DNA from: Dermatemys mawii
Lineage: Eukaryota > Chordata > Testudines > Dermatemydidae
Length of the DNA: 64,000 bases
Direction: 5' to 3'
Assembly: GCA_007922305.1 (NCBI GenBank)
Contig: ML677351.1
Coordinates: 8,399,558-8,463,557, forward strand
Shown here: piece by piece, positions 24,895 to 35,605 of the stretch
How the letters are laid out: each line of letters begins with the position of its first letter
How positions within the stretch are numbered: position 1 is the first letter of the stretch
The notes under the pieces: model-generated
Told to the model about the DNA's origin: nothing
What the model saw: the letters and a program-made list of their open reading frames with translations, nothing else
Database searches by the model: none
Made by a program: the position numbers and the translations under genes

Positions 24895-26360
24895 AGACCA
24901 AAGAACAGCCATATTGGGTCAGACCAATCGTCCATCTAGCTCAGAATCCTGTCTTCCGACAGTGGCCAATGCCAGAAGCGTCAGAAGGAAATAATAGAAT
25001 ACGTAATCATCAAGTGATCCAGCCCTTGTCACCCATTGTCAGCTTCTGGCAACAGAGACTAGGGATACCTCAGAGCAAGGGTGGCAATCTGTAGCTCTGG
25101 AGCCACATGTGGCTCTCCGGAAGTTAATATGCGGCTCCTTGTATAGGCACCGAGCCTGGGGCTGGAGCTACAGCCAACTTTCCGGTGTGCTGGGGGTTTT
25201 CATTGCTCAACCCCTGGCTCTGCCACAGGCCCTGCCCCCACTCCACCCCTTCCTGCCTCCTCCTCCCCCAGCATGCCATGCCCTCGATCCTTCCTCTCCC
25301 TCTCCAAGCCTCCTGCACACCACAAAACAGCTGATTGATAGATGCAGTGTGGGAGGGGGAGGCATTGATTGGTGGGGGCTGCTGGTCAGTGGGAGACACT
25401 GGAAGGGGGTGGTGGGAGCTATTAGGGGGCTGCTGACATATTACTGTGACTCTTTGGCAATGTACATTGGTAAATTCTGGCTCCTTCTCAGGCTCAGGTT
25501 GGCCACCCCTGCCTCCGAGCATGGTTTTGCATTCCAGTCCATCCTGGCTAATAGCAATTGATGGACCTATCCTCCATGAATTTATCTTTTTGAATTGTTA
25601 TAATCTTGGCCTTCACATCATCCGCTGGCAAAGAATTCCACAGGCTGACTGTGTGTCGTGTGGAGAAATATTTCATTGCATTTGTTTTAAACCTGCTGCC
25701 TATTAATTTCACTTGGTGACTTCTAATTCTTGTGTTATGAGAAAAAGTAGTACTTCCTTATTTACTTTCTTCATACCAGTCTTATTTTATAGTCCTCTAT
25801 CATATCTCTACCCTTAGCCATCCCTTTTCAAAGTTGAAAAGTCCCAGTTTTATTAATATCTCCTCATATGGATGCTGTTCCATACTCCTAATATTTTTTG
25901 TTGCCCTTTCTGTACCTTTTCCAATTCCAGGATATCTTTTCTGAGATGGGGTAACCAGATCTGCATGCAGTATTCAAGATGTGGGCACACCATGGATTTA
26001 TATAGAGGCAATATGATATTTGCTGTCTCATCCCTTTCCTAATGATTCACAACATTCTGTTAGTTAGTTATTATTGCTGCTGCTCATTTAAGGATGTTTT
26101 CAGAGAACTATCCACAGTTGAGTCCAAGATCTCTTTCTTGAGTGGCATCAGATAATTTAGACTCCCTCATTTTATATCCATAGTTCAGATTATGTTTTCC
26201 AAAGTGCATTACTTTGCATTTATCAACATTGAATTTAATCTGCCATTTTGTTGCCCAGTCACTGAGTTTTGAGAGATTCTTTAGTAGCTCTTTGCAGTCT
26301 ACCTGGGAGTTAACAATCTTGAGCTCTTTTTCTAAGTCCTGATCCAGCATCACTAAAGTC
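24895..26360 (-). mobile_element. CR1 LINE, 3' half, interrupted by hAT MITE
   Basis: The plus strand reads as the complement of a CR1 3' half. It starts at 'cagccatattgggtcagaccaatcgtccatctagc', then 'agtggccaatgccagaagc', and after the hAT insertion 'ctaatagcaattgatggacctatcctccatgaattt', 'ttgttgccctttctgtaccttttccaattcc', 'cagtattcaagatgtggg' and 'gagtccaagatctctttcttgagtgg'. The 3' end lies at low coordinates, so the LINE is on the minus strand and 5'-truncated. Part of ORF2 is still readable at 26108-26362. A hAT MITE (25076-25511) splits it. Confidence 0.85.
25076..25511. mobile_element. hAT-type MITE, 436 bp, inserted in CR1
   Basis: The ends are CAAGGGTGGCAA and TTGGCCACCCCTG. The 8-bp target duplications are CCTCAGAG (25068-25075) and CCTCCGAG (25512-25519). 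It is GC-rich compared with its surroundings, which explains the long open frames on both strands (25109-25561 and 25124-25522). Neither frame resembles a protein family, so I do not call a gene. Confidence 0.82.
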
Positions 26361-26362
26361 AA
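26108..26362 (-). pseudogene. CR1 ORF2 reverse-transcriptase C-terminal fragment
   Basis: This 84-codon frame contains LSKLSDWATKWQIKFN followed by VDKCKVMHFGKHN. This is the well-conserved segment downstream of the YADD box in CR1-clade reverse transcriptases. The preceding LEKELKIVNSQVDCKELLKN fits the 'L..DL..L..W' helix of the same region. The fragment is truncated at both sides by stops, confirms the minus-strand orientation of the LINE, and has no function. Confidence 0.8.
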
Positions 26363-26554
26363 TGAGTTTTTCCATTAACTTCAAGGGGAACAGGGTTTGA
26401 CCATATTGTAAAAACAGGGCCAACAAATTTACCCTAATTCTGTGTTCTGTGGGAAAGTGGATAAAAGTTTACAAAATGTTCCAGTTACATAAAACAATAA
26501 GTGTGATGTAAAAAGGTGCAAAAGGGAGACAGACTGAATTAGTCCAAACAAAAT

Positions 26555-26665
26555 GACCTACTTTACAGAAGAGGAATTGCAGCACAGAGATGACTTTGCC
26601 CAATGTCACACCAAGAAATGAGCACAAATCTTTTCAGTCTACTGCCTTAACCACAACCACTACTC
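26555..26665 (+). repeat. MIR/CORE-SINE-like repeat
   Basis: 'ctactttacagaagaggaattgcagcacagagatgactttgcccaatgtcacaccaagaaatgag' matches the MIR layout 'attttacagatgaggaaactgaggcacagagaggttaagtaacttgcccaaggtcacac'. It is diverged. Confidence 0.6.
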
Positions 26666-27368
26666 TTACTTTCTATGGGAATTCTCGTCCATACATCAAG
26701 AAGAGAATGTCTTTTAAAATAAAAACTAGTAACAGGAAATTTGGTTACTCTTTACCATGCGAGTTTTTTTAAAAAATATGTTTTGGTTAGCATCAGAAAT
26801 GAATATGAATTATTTCACTTAATATGTTTTTGCATAAAAATGAAGACAAAACAAAAAATTAAACAAAACAAACCTCCTGATCCTCCTGGCATTCATTCTA
26901 AATACAGATGCAAAGATCACTTTGCTTGCCTATTATTCTGAACATTGTCACACCACTTCTGCATGGCCCTAAGACTCAGATATTTTGGAGAGAAACAGCT
27001 CCAGGGTGCAGAAGAGCATCCTACTAGCCTTTTTTCACCTCCTCTTCATGGGTCCATGATGGCATTCTCATGGTGAGCATATGGGTCAATATTACCACTT
27101 TATCATGGCGGTACACAAAGGGTGACAGAGACTACTATTCATGTTTGTTTCAGATTTTGGGGACCACAATGAATATAATATGACTACAAGAATAAACAAA
27201 CAAATCTTCTGTAGTGAGGAACCAAAATGCTCAGTATATAAAGCCTTCCAGCTATAAGCCACTTGTCCAAGAACAGCCTAGGCCAGAAGTCACAGAAACC
27301 CATGAAAATATAACTGCAACTCTTTGAGAATTATGGGCCAGATTTTTAAAGGTATAAAGAAAGATGTA

Positions 27369-28530
27369 TGTGACGCTGCACCCTATATTCTTCACAGTAA
27401 TATTATATGATTATGACATAATTATAGTATATTTTGCAATATAAGTCATGTGAGGTGTCATTGGAAAGTTATGATTTCTTGAATGATTATCCTGTTTGTA
27501 TGAATGTATCATGTTTGTACCTGAAGTTAGGAATATTTACTATATATCTGTGTTACAAATGTGTTTACATCTGGACAACGCCCACTAGGCAAAAGGCTCT
27601 CAGTCTAGGTAGGATGGGAAGGGACCATTCAAGTTAATGAGCCATTAGGAAAAAACAGGAGGTGGGGAGGAGGGACAGGCTTCCTGAGGGAGCTACAAAT
27701 AGCCTCCAACTCATGGCTGCTGTAACACTTCATCTTGGGATATCAGTGTTCTTGCCCTGTGCAAAAGCTATTTATGGCAGGGGAGTGGCATCATTGTGGT
27801 TCTTCATTGATTCCCCACTCAAAGAGACACCTGGAAACCCCTGAGGAACAAAGACTGAACTGGGGAAGTGCTGGACCCAGTGTAAAGTGATTTTTAGCCT
27901 GTGAATGGAACACATGAGGTTTCAAAACTGCAAGCCCGTACAGCTTTCCTCTTAAGAATCTGCAGCCTGCTTGTATTATCACTTAGGGTGAGGATCTGCT
28001 ATTCAGATCCAATCTCTTTAGTATATTAAGCTTAGATTGCATGTTTTATTTGCTAATTAATCTGCTTTGATTTGTTTGCTATCCCTTATCATCTTTTAAA
28101 CTCTATCTTTTGTAGTTAATACACTTATTTTTGCTTTATCTAAAACCAGTATGTGTGGGAGTTATAACTCAGGGCAGAAAGCAGTTGTATATTTCCTCTC
28201 TACCTTGAGGGAGGGGATGGATTTTATGAGCGTATGCTGTATAGTTCCCCGTGCAGTGCGAGAGAATATAATGTTGGGTTTATACTGTGTGTGTGTGTGT
28301 GTGCGCGCGCACGTGCGCCGGAGTACCTGGGAAGTTCCTTAGCTGGAGCTTTCCCATGCAGAGCTGATCACAGCGTCTGCATGTTACTGTAGCTGGGTGT
28401 GTTCCTACCTGTATGTGTGCTGGTGAAAACGCAGGCCTGTCAAGCAGTACGGTATAAAGGGAGCCCAGGCTGGTGGGTCAGAGGGGCTCAGTGATATCCT
28501 AGTTCCAAGTGCCACCTGTGGGGAATTCAT
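27369..28530 (+). mobile_element. Solo-type LTR, about 1.16 kb
   Basis: The sequence begins TGTGACGCTGCACCC and runs through phrases I recognise from a turtle LTR family: 'gtacctgaagttaggaatatttactat', 'cacctggaaacccctgaggaacaaagactgaactgg', 'tattaagcttagattgcatgttttat', 'atctaaaaccagtatgtgtggg' and 'aggctggtgggtcagaggggctcagtg'. The 3' end is eroded, so the target duplication cannot be shown and the end point is approximate. A GT/GC microsatellite (28290-28318) has expanded inside it. There is no internal retroviral sequence, and the short frames in it are not genes. Confidence 0.6.
28290..28318. repeat. (GT)n(GC)n microsatellite
   Basis: TGTGTGTGTGTGTGTGTGCGCGCGCACGTGCGC is an alternating purine-pyrimidine tract that favours Z-DNA. 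It lies inside the LTR at 27369-28530. Confidence 0.85.
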
Positions 28531-30329
28531 TGCAATGGGCATTTAAGGTGCTTTTGAAAAATCCTATGTTTAGGCACCTAAATACCTTTACAAATCTGGA
28601 TCTACCTAACTTAGGGCTTGATTCTGAGTTTCAGCCACCACCTTCAGCAGTAGGCAGCAGCCCGCCCTACCTAGGGTAGCTCTGGGAGGGACTGTACCTC
28701 TGCGCAATTCTATCTTGAGCACTAGAGAGATAGATAACCCTGGCTGAGAAATGTAGTTTACTTATTCCTTGTGTCCATGATTTGATACGTCTGGAGCCCT
28801 GTTTTATCACTGATGCTGCACCAGTATAACTTGAAGTTTTTTAAAACATAATTGATTTAAGTTAAACTGGAATACTCCTGGTTTGAACCAAAATAAAAAT
28901 ACCCACACCTATGTTGGTACTAGTTCAACTAAGTTGATTTTGTTTTCCAATCATAACTTAAGTTAAACTGGTGAACTTTTTCAGGTAGACAAACCCCAGG
29001 CTTTTCTGCTTACAGAAGTGTAAAGCTATTCTGTAAACTGGACTACCTTTTACTTCTATGGAGAATGATCCACTGCAGGTCACTGACTGTTGTTCAGCAG
29101 TATTTGTATTATGTGTGTTGAGTGCCTAGCCCAATGGGACTCTGTTCTGAGTCTCTAGGTACTACCACACTATTATTATTTATTAATAGGCACCACAATA
29201 TAGCAGTTTTTGTATCAGACTTACTGTAACCAAACATTGCCTTAGTGTCATTTTCAATTGATGGTGAATTACTTAATAGTCATTTTTAAGATGCATAATA
29301 TACAATGACCAAGTAACAACACTATTCATTGGTTTCATTATCATGTAGAGCTGTCCAGAATATAGAATTTCTATCCTGTGGGATATACTAACATTTTAAA
29401 ATACTTTCATCCTGAATCAGGACAATAAGTGAATCTCAAAATATGTCTCAGAATTCTGAAATATTTTGATTTGTTAACACTGAAAGTGTTTTATTTCGAG
29501 ATTATTGAAATAAAATATAAAATTAGAAAAGTAACATATGAAAATATCAAAATGAATTGATTCAAAACTTTCCCATCAAATTTAATCAAAAAGTACATGA
29601 TGCTAAAAATCATTTAGATTTTAACTGAACAGACTTTGACTGGAAACCCTTCTGTCATTCTGACCAACTCTAGGATAAGAAAATGAAAATACGTTTTTTA
29701 AAGGATCAAACACTGATTTTCAGTGTTGTTTTCTCTAGGAAGTATTAGGGAACCATTTAACTTCAAAAGACTGTATTCCTTTTCCTATGTAACATTATTT
29801 TTCCAGGGTTATACAAATGGTGACAGCAAGACAAATGACACAGACATAAAGGTCTGTTAAATTTCATCTTTGATAAGCAATCTTGGGCTTTAGCATTTTG
29901 CATCTATAAAGTTTAATAGATTTGTGAGTGCTTCATTCAAGTGTCCAATCAATGGCTGATTCGCTGTCATTCACCTATTGTGTAATAATGAATTTGAATT
30001 GGGAATGCTGTCAGAAATGTATGGGACTTTTATTAATATGAACACAGAGCTAATGCTTTTCAGTATCAGCTTGAAATAAAAAACTTGCATGATAGACTAC
30101 TTTGTAATTATTATTCAAGAAAACATTTTGCTCTTCTTAAAAAAATAAAGTGTTCTGACGGTTAACATAATTGTTGTATTATTTATAAATTATACATCTT
30201 TAATTCTTTCATGATTATATATCTTTAAATGGTGTAAATTAGTTTCTTGATAAAGATCAGGTGTATTTAAAATTAAATCCACCCTCTGAAAATTTAGCAA
30301 ACTATCATAAAATCATTCACAGAGTATTC
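28531..30329. other. Unannotated intergenic DNA
   Basis: I see no gene. Ancient repeat pieces occur at 28535-28625 ('ttaggcacctaaatacctttacaaatctgg') and 29108-29165 ('gagtgcctagcccaatgggactctg...tctctaggtacta', a MIR-like SINE tail). The rest is AT-rich and unremarkable. Confidence 0.5.
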
Positions 30330-30340
30330 AAAGTATTCAA

Positions 30341-30537
30341 AAGCAACAGAGAGTCCTGTGACACCTTATAGACTAACAGACATATTGGAACATAAGCTCC
30401 ACTTATACATCTGATGAAGTGGGTATTCACCCATGAAAGCTTATGCTCCAATACGTCTGTTAGTCTATAAGGTGCCACAGGACTCTGTTGCTTTTGCAGC
30501 TCCAGGCTAACACGGCTACCCCTCTGATACTTGAACC
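30341..30537 (-). mobile_element. SINE with fold-back (inverted duplication), 11-bp TSD
   Basis: The right part (about 30408-30537) is a SINE of the 22665 type read on the minus strand, ending in the complement of 'gtatcagaggggtagccgtgttagcctgg'. The left part (30341-30399) is an inverted second copy of about 58 bp of the same SINE, so the insert folds into a near-perfect hairpin with a loop of about 40 bases. The identical 11-bp repeat AAAGTATTCAA flanks the whole unit (30330-30340 and 30538-30548). This implies that the inverted duplication arrived as a single retrotransposition event. Confidence 0.8.
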
Positions 30538-30548
30538 AAAGTATTCAA

Positions 30549-31640
30549 GCTCCCCTACCCGCAATATACATCCATATCATTATTACATTTAATAATATAT
30601 CCATTTAAATAGGTGAAGCCCAAGATTTTCAGATATGACTAGTGACTGGGTTCACAACATGAGACATTTACAGGTGTCCCGCTTTTTAGAAAGCACTGAG
30701 CACCTGCTCAACAAAATATCTCTGCCCGTGACGGGTCTTGTGTTAAGCACGCTAAAACCAAGGAATTCAAAATCACTAGTTAATTGGGAGTACATTGAGT
30801 GAAATCTTTATTCATTTAGTATGCTATGATTATATTTTAAACACTTTGTTTTTAATACATTTCACTTAAAATTACCCAATATTAGGGGGCAAAATTTACA
30901 AAAGTAAGGCTCCTAAATCCTTGTTTAGACACCAAGATAAGTAGCCAAATCTTTAAAAGTGCTGAGCATCTATAGCTCTCACTGACTTCAGTGGACTTTT
31001 TATTAGGGCCTCACTAGACATCCATCCAGTGAACAAACAATATGCTACTGAGGTCATTTCATTGCACAGGAGTTCATGCATGGTACAAAGTAACTACAGT
31101 TGAGAATGAGTGTTTGCCTGTGTGAATGCACCATAAAAAATAAGGCGAGTCACATCCGCAGCTGGTGTAAAACCTGCATAGATCCACTGGTATCAATGAA
31201 GCTACGTGGATTTACACCAGCTTTGGACCTGAACCAAAAATGAATTAAAAAAAGAGAGAGTTTCAAAAAAGAGCATTAAAAAAACCATACATTGGTAGAT
31301 TTTAGCTACTGTCCTTTTTGAAATAGGTTTCTCACAACTATAAATTAACTTTCCAAGTCCTGATAATCCATTTTCTTAGACAATCATTAATTTATATTCC
31401 TTCCTTCCTGATTTTATGAGTGCACTCTCCATCTTTCAGGTAGGTGAGAAATAAATCCAAGACACGTTGACACTGAATGATGTTTGAATACATTTCTTAA
31501 TGTAAAATTTTAAGTTGGACGCTGACATCTTATTTACCTGTTGCAATGAGGTCTCTATTATTTATTTTAGTCCAGAGTTACAAGCTTAATTTTTGAAAGC
31601 TGAAGTACAATATTTAAAAATCTGTCAAATGCTAGCGAGT
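30549..31640. other. Unannotated intergenic DNA with ancient repeat pieces
   Basis: At 31141-31215 the phrases 'gctggtgtaaaacctgcatagatccactgg' and 'gaagctacgtggatttacaccagc' form a fold-back of an old dispersed repeat. 30950-31010 ('aaagtgctgagcatctatagctctcactgacttcagtgg') is another old repeat piece. No gene is seen. Confidence 0.5.
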
Positions 31641-31648
31641 CTTTAAAA

Positions 31649-31960
31649 GAGAGGTCGGCAACCCTTCAGAGGAGGTGTGCCGAGTCTTCATTAATTCACT
31701 CTAATTTAAGGTTTCATGTGCCAGTAATACATTTTAACATTTTTAGAAGTACTCTTTCTATAAGTCTAAAATATATAACTAAACTATTGTTGTATGTAAA
31801 GTAAATAAGGTTTTAAAAAATGTTTAAGAAGCTTAATTTAAAATTAAATTAAAATTCAGAGCCCCCCAAACCAGTGGCCAGGATTCAGGCAATGTGAGTG
31901 CCACTGAAAATCAGCTCACTTGCCACTTTCGGCATGCATGCCATAGGTTGCCTACCCCTG
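31649..31960. mobile_element. hAT MITE family A, copy 2 (312 bp)
   Basis: The ends are GAGAGGTCGGCAACC and GGTTGCCTACCCCTG. The exact 8-bp target duplication CTTTAAAA lies at 31641-31648 and 31961-31968. It shares its body with copies 1 and 3 ('gtgccgagtcttcatt', 'actattgttgtatgtaaag', 'ccactgaaaatcagctcac'). It is non-coding. Confidence 0.92.
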
Positions 31961-32514
31961 CTTTAAAATATAGGCATTTATAGGGCTACTAAGGTACAAA
32001 AGCTTTTGCATGTCTTTCTTACTCCAGAAAGCTCAACTCCTCATTTAGAGTATAAAAAAATAAATTCCACCTGTCATAGATGTTAAGTAAGCAAATTTCA
32101 CCTTTAAGAGCTGATTTACAGATTTCTATATCGGTTAATGCTTCCTTCTCTAAAAATGTATAGTGCAACTATTCACCTCCATAAACTTACCATTTCATAC
32201 CTATTCTGAAACTACTGTTGCATCTTAAAAATTCCTCAGTTCAGTATTTATCTATGCAATGCCTCAAAGTGTGACAAGAGCAACAGAGAGATAGTAAGAC
32301 AGGTTCTGTCATAAGGAGCTTCCAGTCTATGGCCCCAATCTTGCAACTGGATCTGTGTAGCCAGATTCTTGCACCCAATTTGAGCTTCACTGATGTCATA
32401 GGCCCCCTGTGGTGCTGTATGGGTTCTTATACTGACTTGATTGCAGGATTAGGGTTGAAATAGCCAATATAAAGAGTACACATATAATATATATCACACA
32501 AGGAAAGTCTACGG

Positions 32515-32735
32515 TATTTATATGGCCCCCATTATTGTAGTATTTGAGTATGCAATACGTGTTTCAATGTGTTTATCCTTACAACACCCATGTGAAATAC
32601 GGGAGTGCTACTATCCCCTTTTCACAGATGAGAAACTAAAGTTGGGAGAGTGACTTGCCCAGGGTCACACACGAACTCTGTGATGGAGCAAGGACTTGAA
32701 CGCAAAGCCTTAGCCACAAGATGATCTTTTCTACC
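32515..32735 (+). repeat. MIR/CORE-SINE-like repeat
   Basis: 'tgtttatccttacaacacccatgtgaaatacggg', 'tatccccttttcacagatgagaaactaaa' and 'agtgacttgcccagggtcacac' with 'ggacttgaacgcaaagcc' follow a MIR-type SINE end to end. This is the best-preserved MIR-like copy in the window. Confidence 0.7.
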
Positions 32736-33565
32736 ATAGCCATGCTTGGTTATACAGCTATTAGCTATTTGTACAAAAATTCTTTACATAATTTACATTA
32801 ATTCCAGAACATTTACTTTTCATTCATAAGTGCCTGATGTGCTTTTTTATTTTTAAGGGAGGGTGGGTAGATGACACCAGGAAATCTATAATAAAGGCTT
32901 CTAATTAGAATCTTTTTTATTATGAACAAATACCAGGTTAACTCCTTGAACAAACTGTCAGCAGTTATGATAATCATTTAAAAACATTGCGTGTCTTTGT
33001 TGATGGGAGAAAAAGTGGAATTCAGTGCAAATCTACTTGTTCATGCTTGATATCCATTGCCTATTAATTAATTCCACTGAAAATGTGAGAAATGAGAAAT
33101 AAGGTCCTGATTCAAAGTCCACTAAAATTAATGGAAAAACTCACACTGATTTCATTCTGCTGAAACTTGTAAATTACAACATTATTATATTAACTGCCTT
33201 TCACTTGTCAAATTCAATATATAGCAGCATTCATATTTATATCTTGGAGGCTAAACTTTGAAGAAAGTAGCAGTGATCTTATATAGACATTATCTTGTTT
33301 ATTATTTATTAAGAAATGGTAAAAATATTTAGCAAAATCTTTATTCAGATCTATTTTGGATCAATTATATGAGAAGCTTAATTTACTTAAAAGACTAAGT
33401 AGGTATTATTTAATGTTCTGTGATTATTTTAAATGGATGTTAGGTTAAATTCCACCTCATTAACTTAAAAGAGTAAGTTAATTCAGAAAATGAAACAAAT
33501 CTGGTCAAAGCATGTTTTAAAAGGCTCATCGGAGCTGACATATTTAAAAATCTTAAGTAAAAATG
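32736..33565. other. Unannotated AT-rich DNA left of the retroelement
   Basis: I recognise no gene or repeat. The last five bases before the retroelement (33566-33570, ATCTC) are its target duplication. Confidence 0.5.
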
Positions 33566-33570
33566 ATCTC

Positions 33571-33791
33571 TGTCATAAGTGTGAAGTAGCCTAGAATTAT
33601 TGTTTACCTGTAAGGGGTTAAGCTAAAGATAACCTGAGAGGTGGACAACTGACCAATGAGAAATTCCTCAGGAGACAAAGGATTTTAAGTTTCAGTTTCT
33701 CTCTGGGTCTCTCTCTGTCCACCTCTCAGGTTACCTTTAGCTTAACCCCTTACAGGTAAACAATAATTCTAGGCTACTTCACACTTATGAC
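33571..33791 (-). repeat. Rearranged 3' LTR: 73-bp LTR start joined to an inverted LTR copy
   Basis: Read on the minus strand, the LTR starts at 33791 with TGTCATAAGTG and follows the 5' LTR for about 73 bases. It then jumps, within a TGTCCACC microhomology near 33718-33726, into the reverse complement of LTR positions about 150 back to 1. The 221-bp unit therefore has 73-bp terminal inverted repeats. The outer end abuts the ATCTC target duplication, so integration used an LTR start at both ends. I infer a strand switch during reverse transcription. Confidence 0.85.
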
Positions 33792-33806
33792 ACGCCCCCC
33801 AAATCG
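33792..33806 (-). other. Polypurine tract before the 3' LTR
   Basis: On the minus strand the bases just before TGTCATAAG are GCGATTTGGGGGGCG. A G-run directly upstream of the 3' LTR is the usual plus-strand primer site of LTR retrotransposons. Its position also fixes the orientation and the LTR start. Confidence 0.7.
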
Positions 33807-33946
33807 CAAACGGTGTCGGAACGTCACTGGGTGCGATTTCTTCCTGGAGCTCTAGGAAAAAAACAGAATTAATAAAACACATGCACCTGTAAACATACTA
33901 CTGGTTACAATAAACTAACAATAGGTCCCACATTCTGAAGACAGTT

Positions 33947-35371
33947 TTAACCTATTGATTCTGGGAAACTCTCCCGGGAGAGTGCGTCAGCCACTTTATT
34001 AGAAGTTCCTGGAATGTGTTGGATGTCAAAATCAAAATCTTGGAGAGCTAAACTCCACCGAAGAAGTTTTTTGTTCTTGTTGGTGAAGCGATGAAGCCAC
34101 TTCAGCGCAGCATGGTCGGTTTGTAGTTGGAACCGTCGTCCCCAAACGTATGGGCGTAGCTTTTCCAGAGCATATACAATGGCGTAACATTCCTTTTCGG
34201 GAATTGACCAGTGGCTCTCCTTCTCAGACAGCTTCTTGCTGAGAAACACGACAGAGTGCAATTGTTGATCGGGTCCTTTCTGCATTAAAACTGCTCCCAC
34301 ACCACGCTCGGAGGCATCTGTGGTTACTAGGAACGGTTGGTCAAAGTCTGGGGCCCTGAGCACAGGGTCAGACATGAGTGTCGCTTTAAGCTGGTTAAAG
34401 GCCTCTTGACACTGCTCAGTCCACCGGACTGCATTTGGCTGGTTCTTTCGAGTTAGGTCTGTCAGTGGGGTGGCGATTTGGCTGTAGTGTGGTACAAATC
34501 GCCTGTAATATCCGGCCAAGCCTAAGAAGGATTGGACCTGTTTCTTGGACTTTGGGACAGGCCACTTTTGGATAGCATCCACCTTGGCCTGTAGAGGATT
34601 GATAGTTCCTTGACCCACCTGGTGTCCAAGGTAAGTCACTCTGTTGAGGCCTATTTGACATTTTTTAGCCTTAACAGTTAGTCCTGCCTCTTGTATGCAT
34701 TCAAAGACCTTCCGGAGATGTTCTAGGTGCTCCACCCAGGAGTCAGAAAATATGGCCACATCATCAAGGTAGGCAACTGCAGATTCTCCCAATCCCACTA
34801 GGAGACTATCTACAAGTCTTTGGAAGGTAGCGGGTGCATTTCGCAGCCCGAAAGGGAGCACATTAAACTCATACAGCCCTACGTGCGTAATGAAGGCTGA
34901 CTTTTCCTTGGCAAATTCCTCTAACGGTACTTGCCACTCTCCCTTGGTTAAGTCTAAGGTGGAGATGAACTGGGCCCATCCCAGTTTCTCCAACAACTCA
35001 TCTGTGCGAGGCATTGGATAGTTGTCTGGGCGAGTTACCACATTTAGCTTATGGTAGTCCACGCAAAAGCGTATCTCCCCATCCGGTTTGGGGACTAGAA
35101 CCACTGGAGATGCCCATGCACTGTGAGAAGTGCGGATTACACCCATCTGCATCATGTCCTGGATCTCCCGTTCTATAGCAGCTTTGCCGTGCGGAGCCAC
35201 CCGGTAAGGTTGGGCTCTAACTGGGTGGGCGTTACCTATGTCAATGGAGTGGTATGCCCGTTCAGTCTGTCCTGGGGTGGTTGAGAATAGTGGCGTGAAG
35301 CTAGTGCACAGCTCCTTGATCTGCTGGCGCTGCATGCGTCCGAGGGTCATTGAGAAGTTTACCTCTTCCAC
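33947..35371 (-). CDS. pol: Retrotransposon reverse transcriptase - RNase H
   Basis: This is an uninterrupted 474-codon frame; its first codon is GTG, so it is the downstream part of a longer pol frame. The RT domain spans roughly residues 50-225: D140 in ISTLDLTKGEWQVPL is the first catalytic Asp, LPFGLRNAPATFQ lies at 172-184, and the active-site box YLDD is at 201-204. The usual aromatic in 'KGYWQ' is Glu here. The connection segment includes SFLGLAGYYRRFVP (281-294). RNase H spans about 345-465 with D352, E393, D419 and D462 all present. It ends without an integrase, which in typical gypsy elements would follow. Here integrase lies upstream (35606-37465) in the same frame, separated by stops at 35606-35608 and 35444-35446. 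It would act on cDNA synthesis in cytoplasmic particles, but this copy is broken. Confidence 0.92.
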   Translation of the reverse strand: MEEVNFSMTLGRMQRQQIKELCTSFTPLFSTTPGQTERAYHSIDIGNAHPVRAQPYRVAPHGKAAIEREIQDMMQMGVIRTSHSAWASPVVLVPKPDGEIRFCVDYHKLNVVTRPDNYPMPRTDELLEKLGWAQFISTLDLTKGEWQVPLEEFAKEKSAFITHVGLYEFNVLPFGLRNAPATFQRLVDSLLVGLGESAVAYLDDVAIFSDSWVEHLEHLRKVFECIQEAGLTVKAKKCQIGLNRVTYLGHQVGQGTINPLQAKVDAIQKWPVPKSKKQVQSFLGLAGYYRRFVPHYSQIATPLTDLTRKNQPNAVRWTEQCQEAFNQLKATLMSDPVLRAPDFDQPFLVTTDASERGVGAVLMQKGPDQQLHSVVFLSKKLSEKESHWSIPEKECYAIVYALEKLRPYVWGRRFQLQTDHAALKWLHRFTNKNKKLLRWSLALQDFDFDIQHIPGTSNKVADALSRESFPESIG

Positions 35372-35605
35372 GCCACCGTCACAGCTTCCTTCATAGTAGA
35401 CATCTTCAGGCCACTCAGCGTCATCTCCTCCCTGGGCTGTAAACTAACAAACCTTTAATTCTCTGGAATAAAAAGGCTTTAGAGAGTTAACATGGTACAC
35501 TTTAGGCTTTAGGGTTGAGTTAAGGAATGCTATGAGGTAGTTAACCGCTCCCAGGCGCTCCTTGACCGTAAAGGGTCCTTCCCATGATGCTTCCATCTTA
35601 TGGGT
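35372..35605 (-). pseudogene. Integrase C-terminal GPY/F-like module and pol linker, after nonsense codon
   Basis: After the TAA at 35606-35608 the same frame continues with EASWEGPFTVKERLG and VYHVNSLKPFYSREL. This is the GPY/F-type integrase tail of gypsy elements. It then meets a second stop (TAG, 35444-35446) and runs on into an acidic linker to the RT frame. The continuity shows that protease, integrase and RT were once one polyprotein and that the two stops are mutations or, less likely, readthrough sites. Confidence 0.75.

Noticed and set aside
25109..25561. 150-codon plus-strand frame and 132-codon minus-strand frame at one place
   Set aside because: Both lie within a GC-rich hAT MITE with defined ends. 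Neither has domain-like sequence and they overlap each other.
33571..33791. 221-bp unit with 73-bp inverted ends as an independent DNA transposon
   Set aside because: Its sequence is LTR of the adjacent element, the polypurine tract abuts it, and the target duplication encloses the whole 6.2-kb element rather than this unit.
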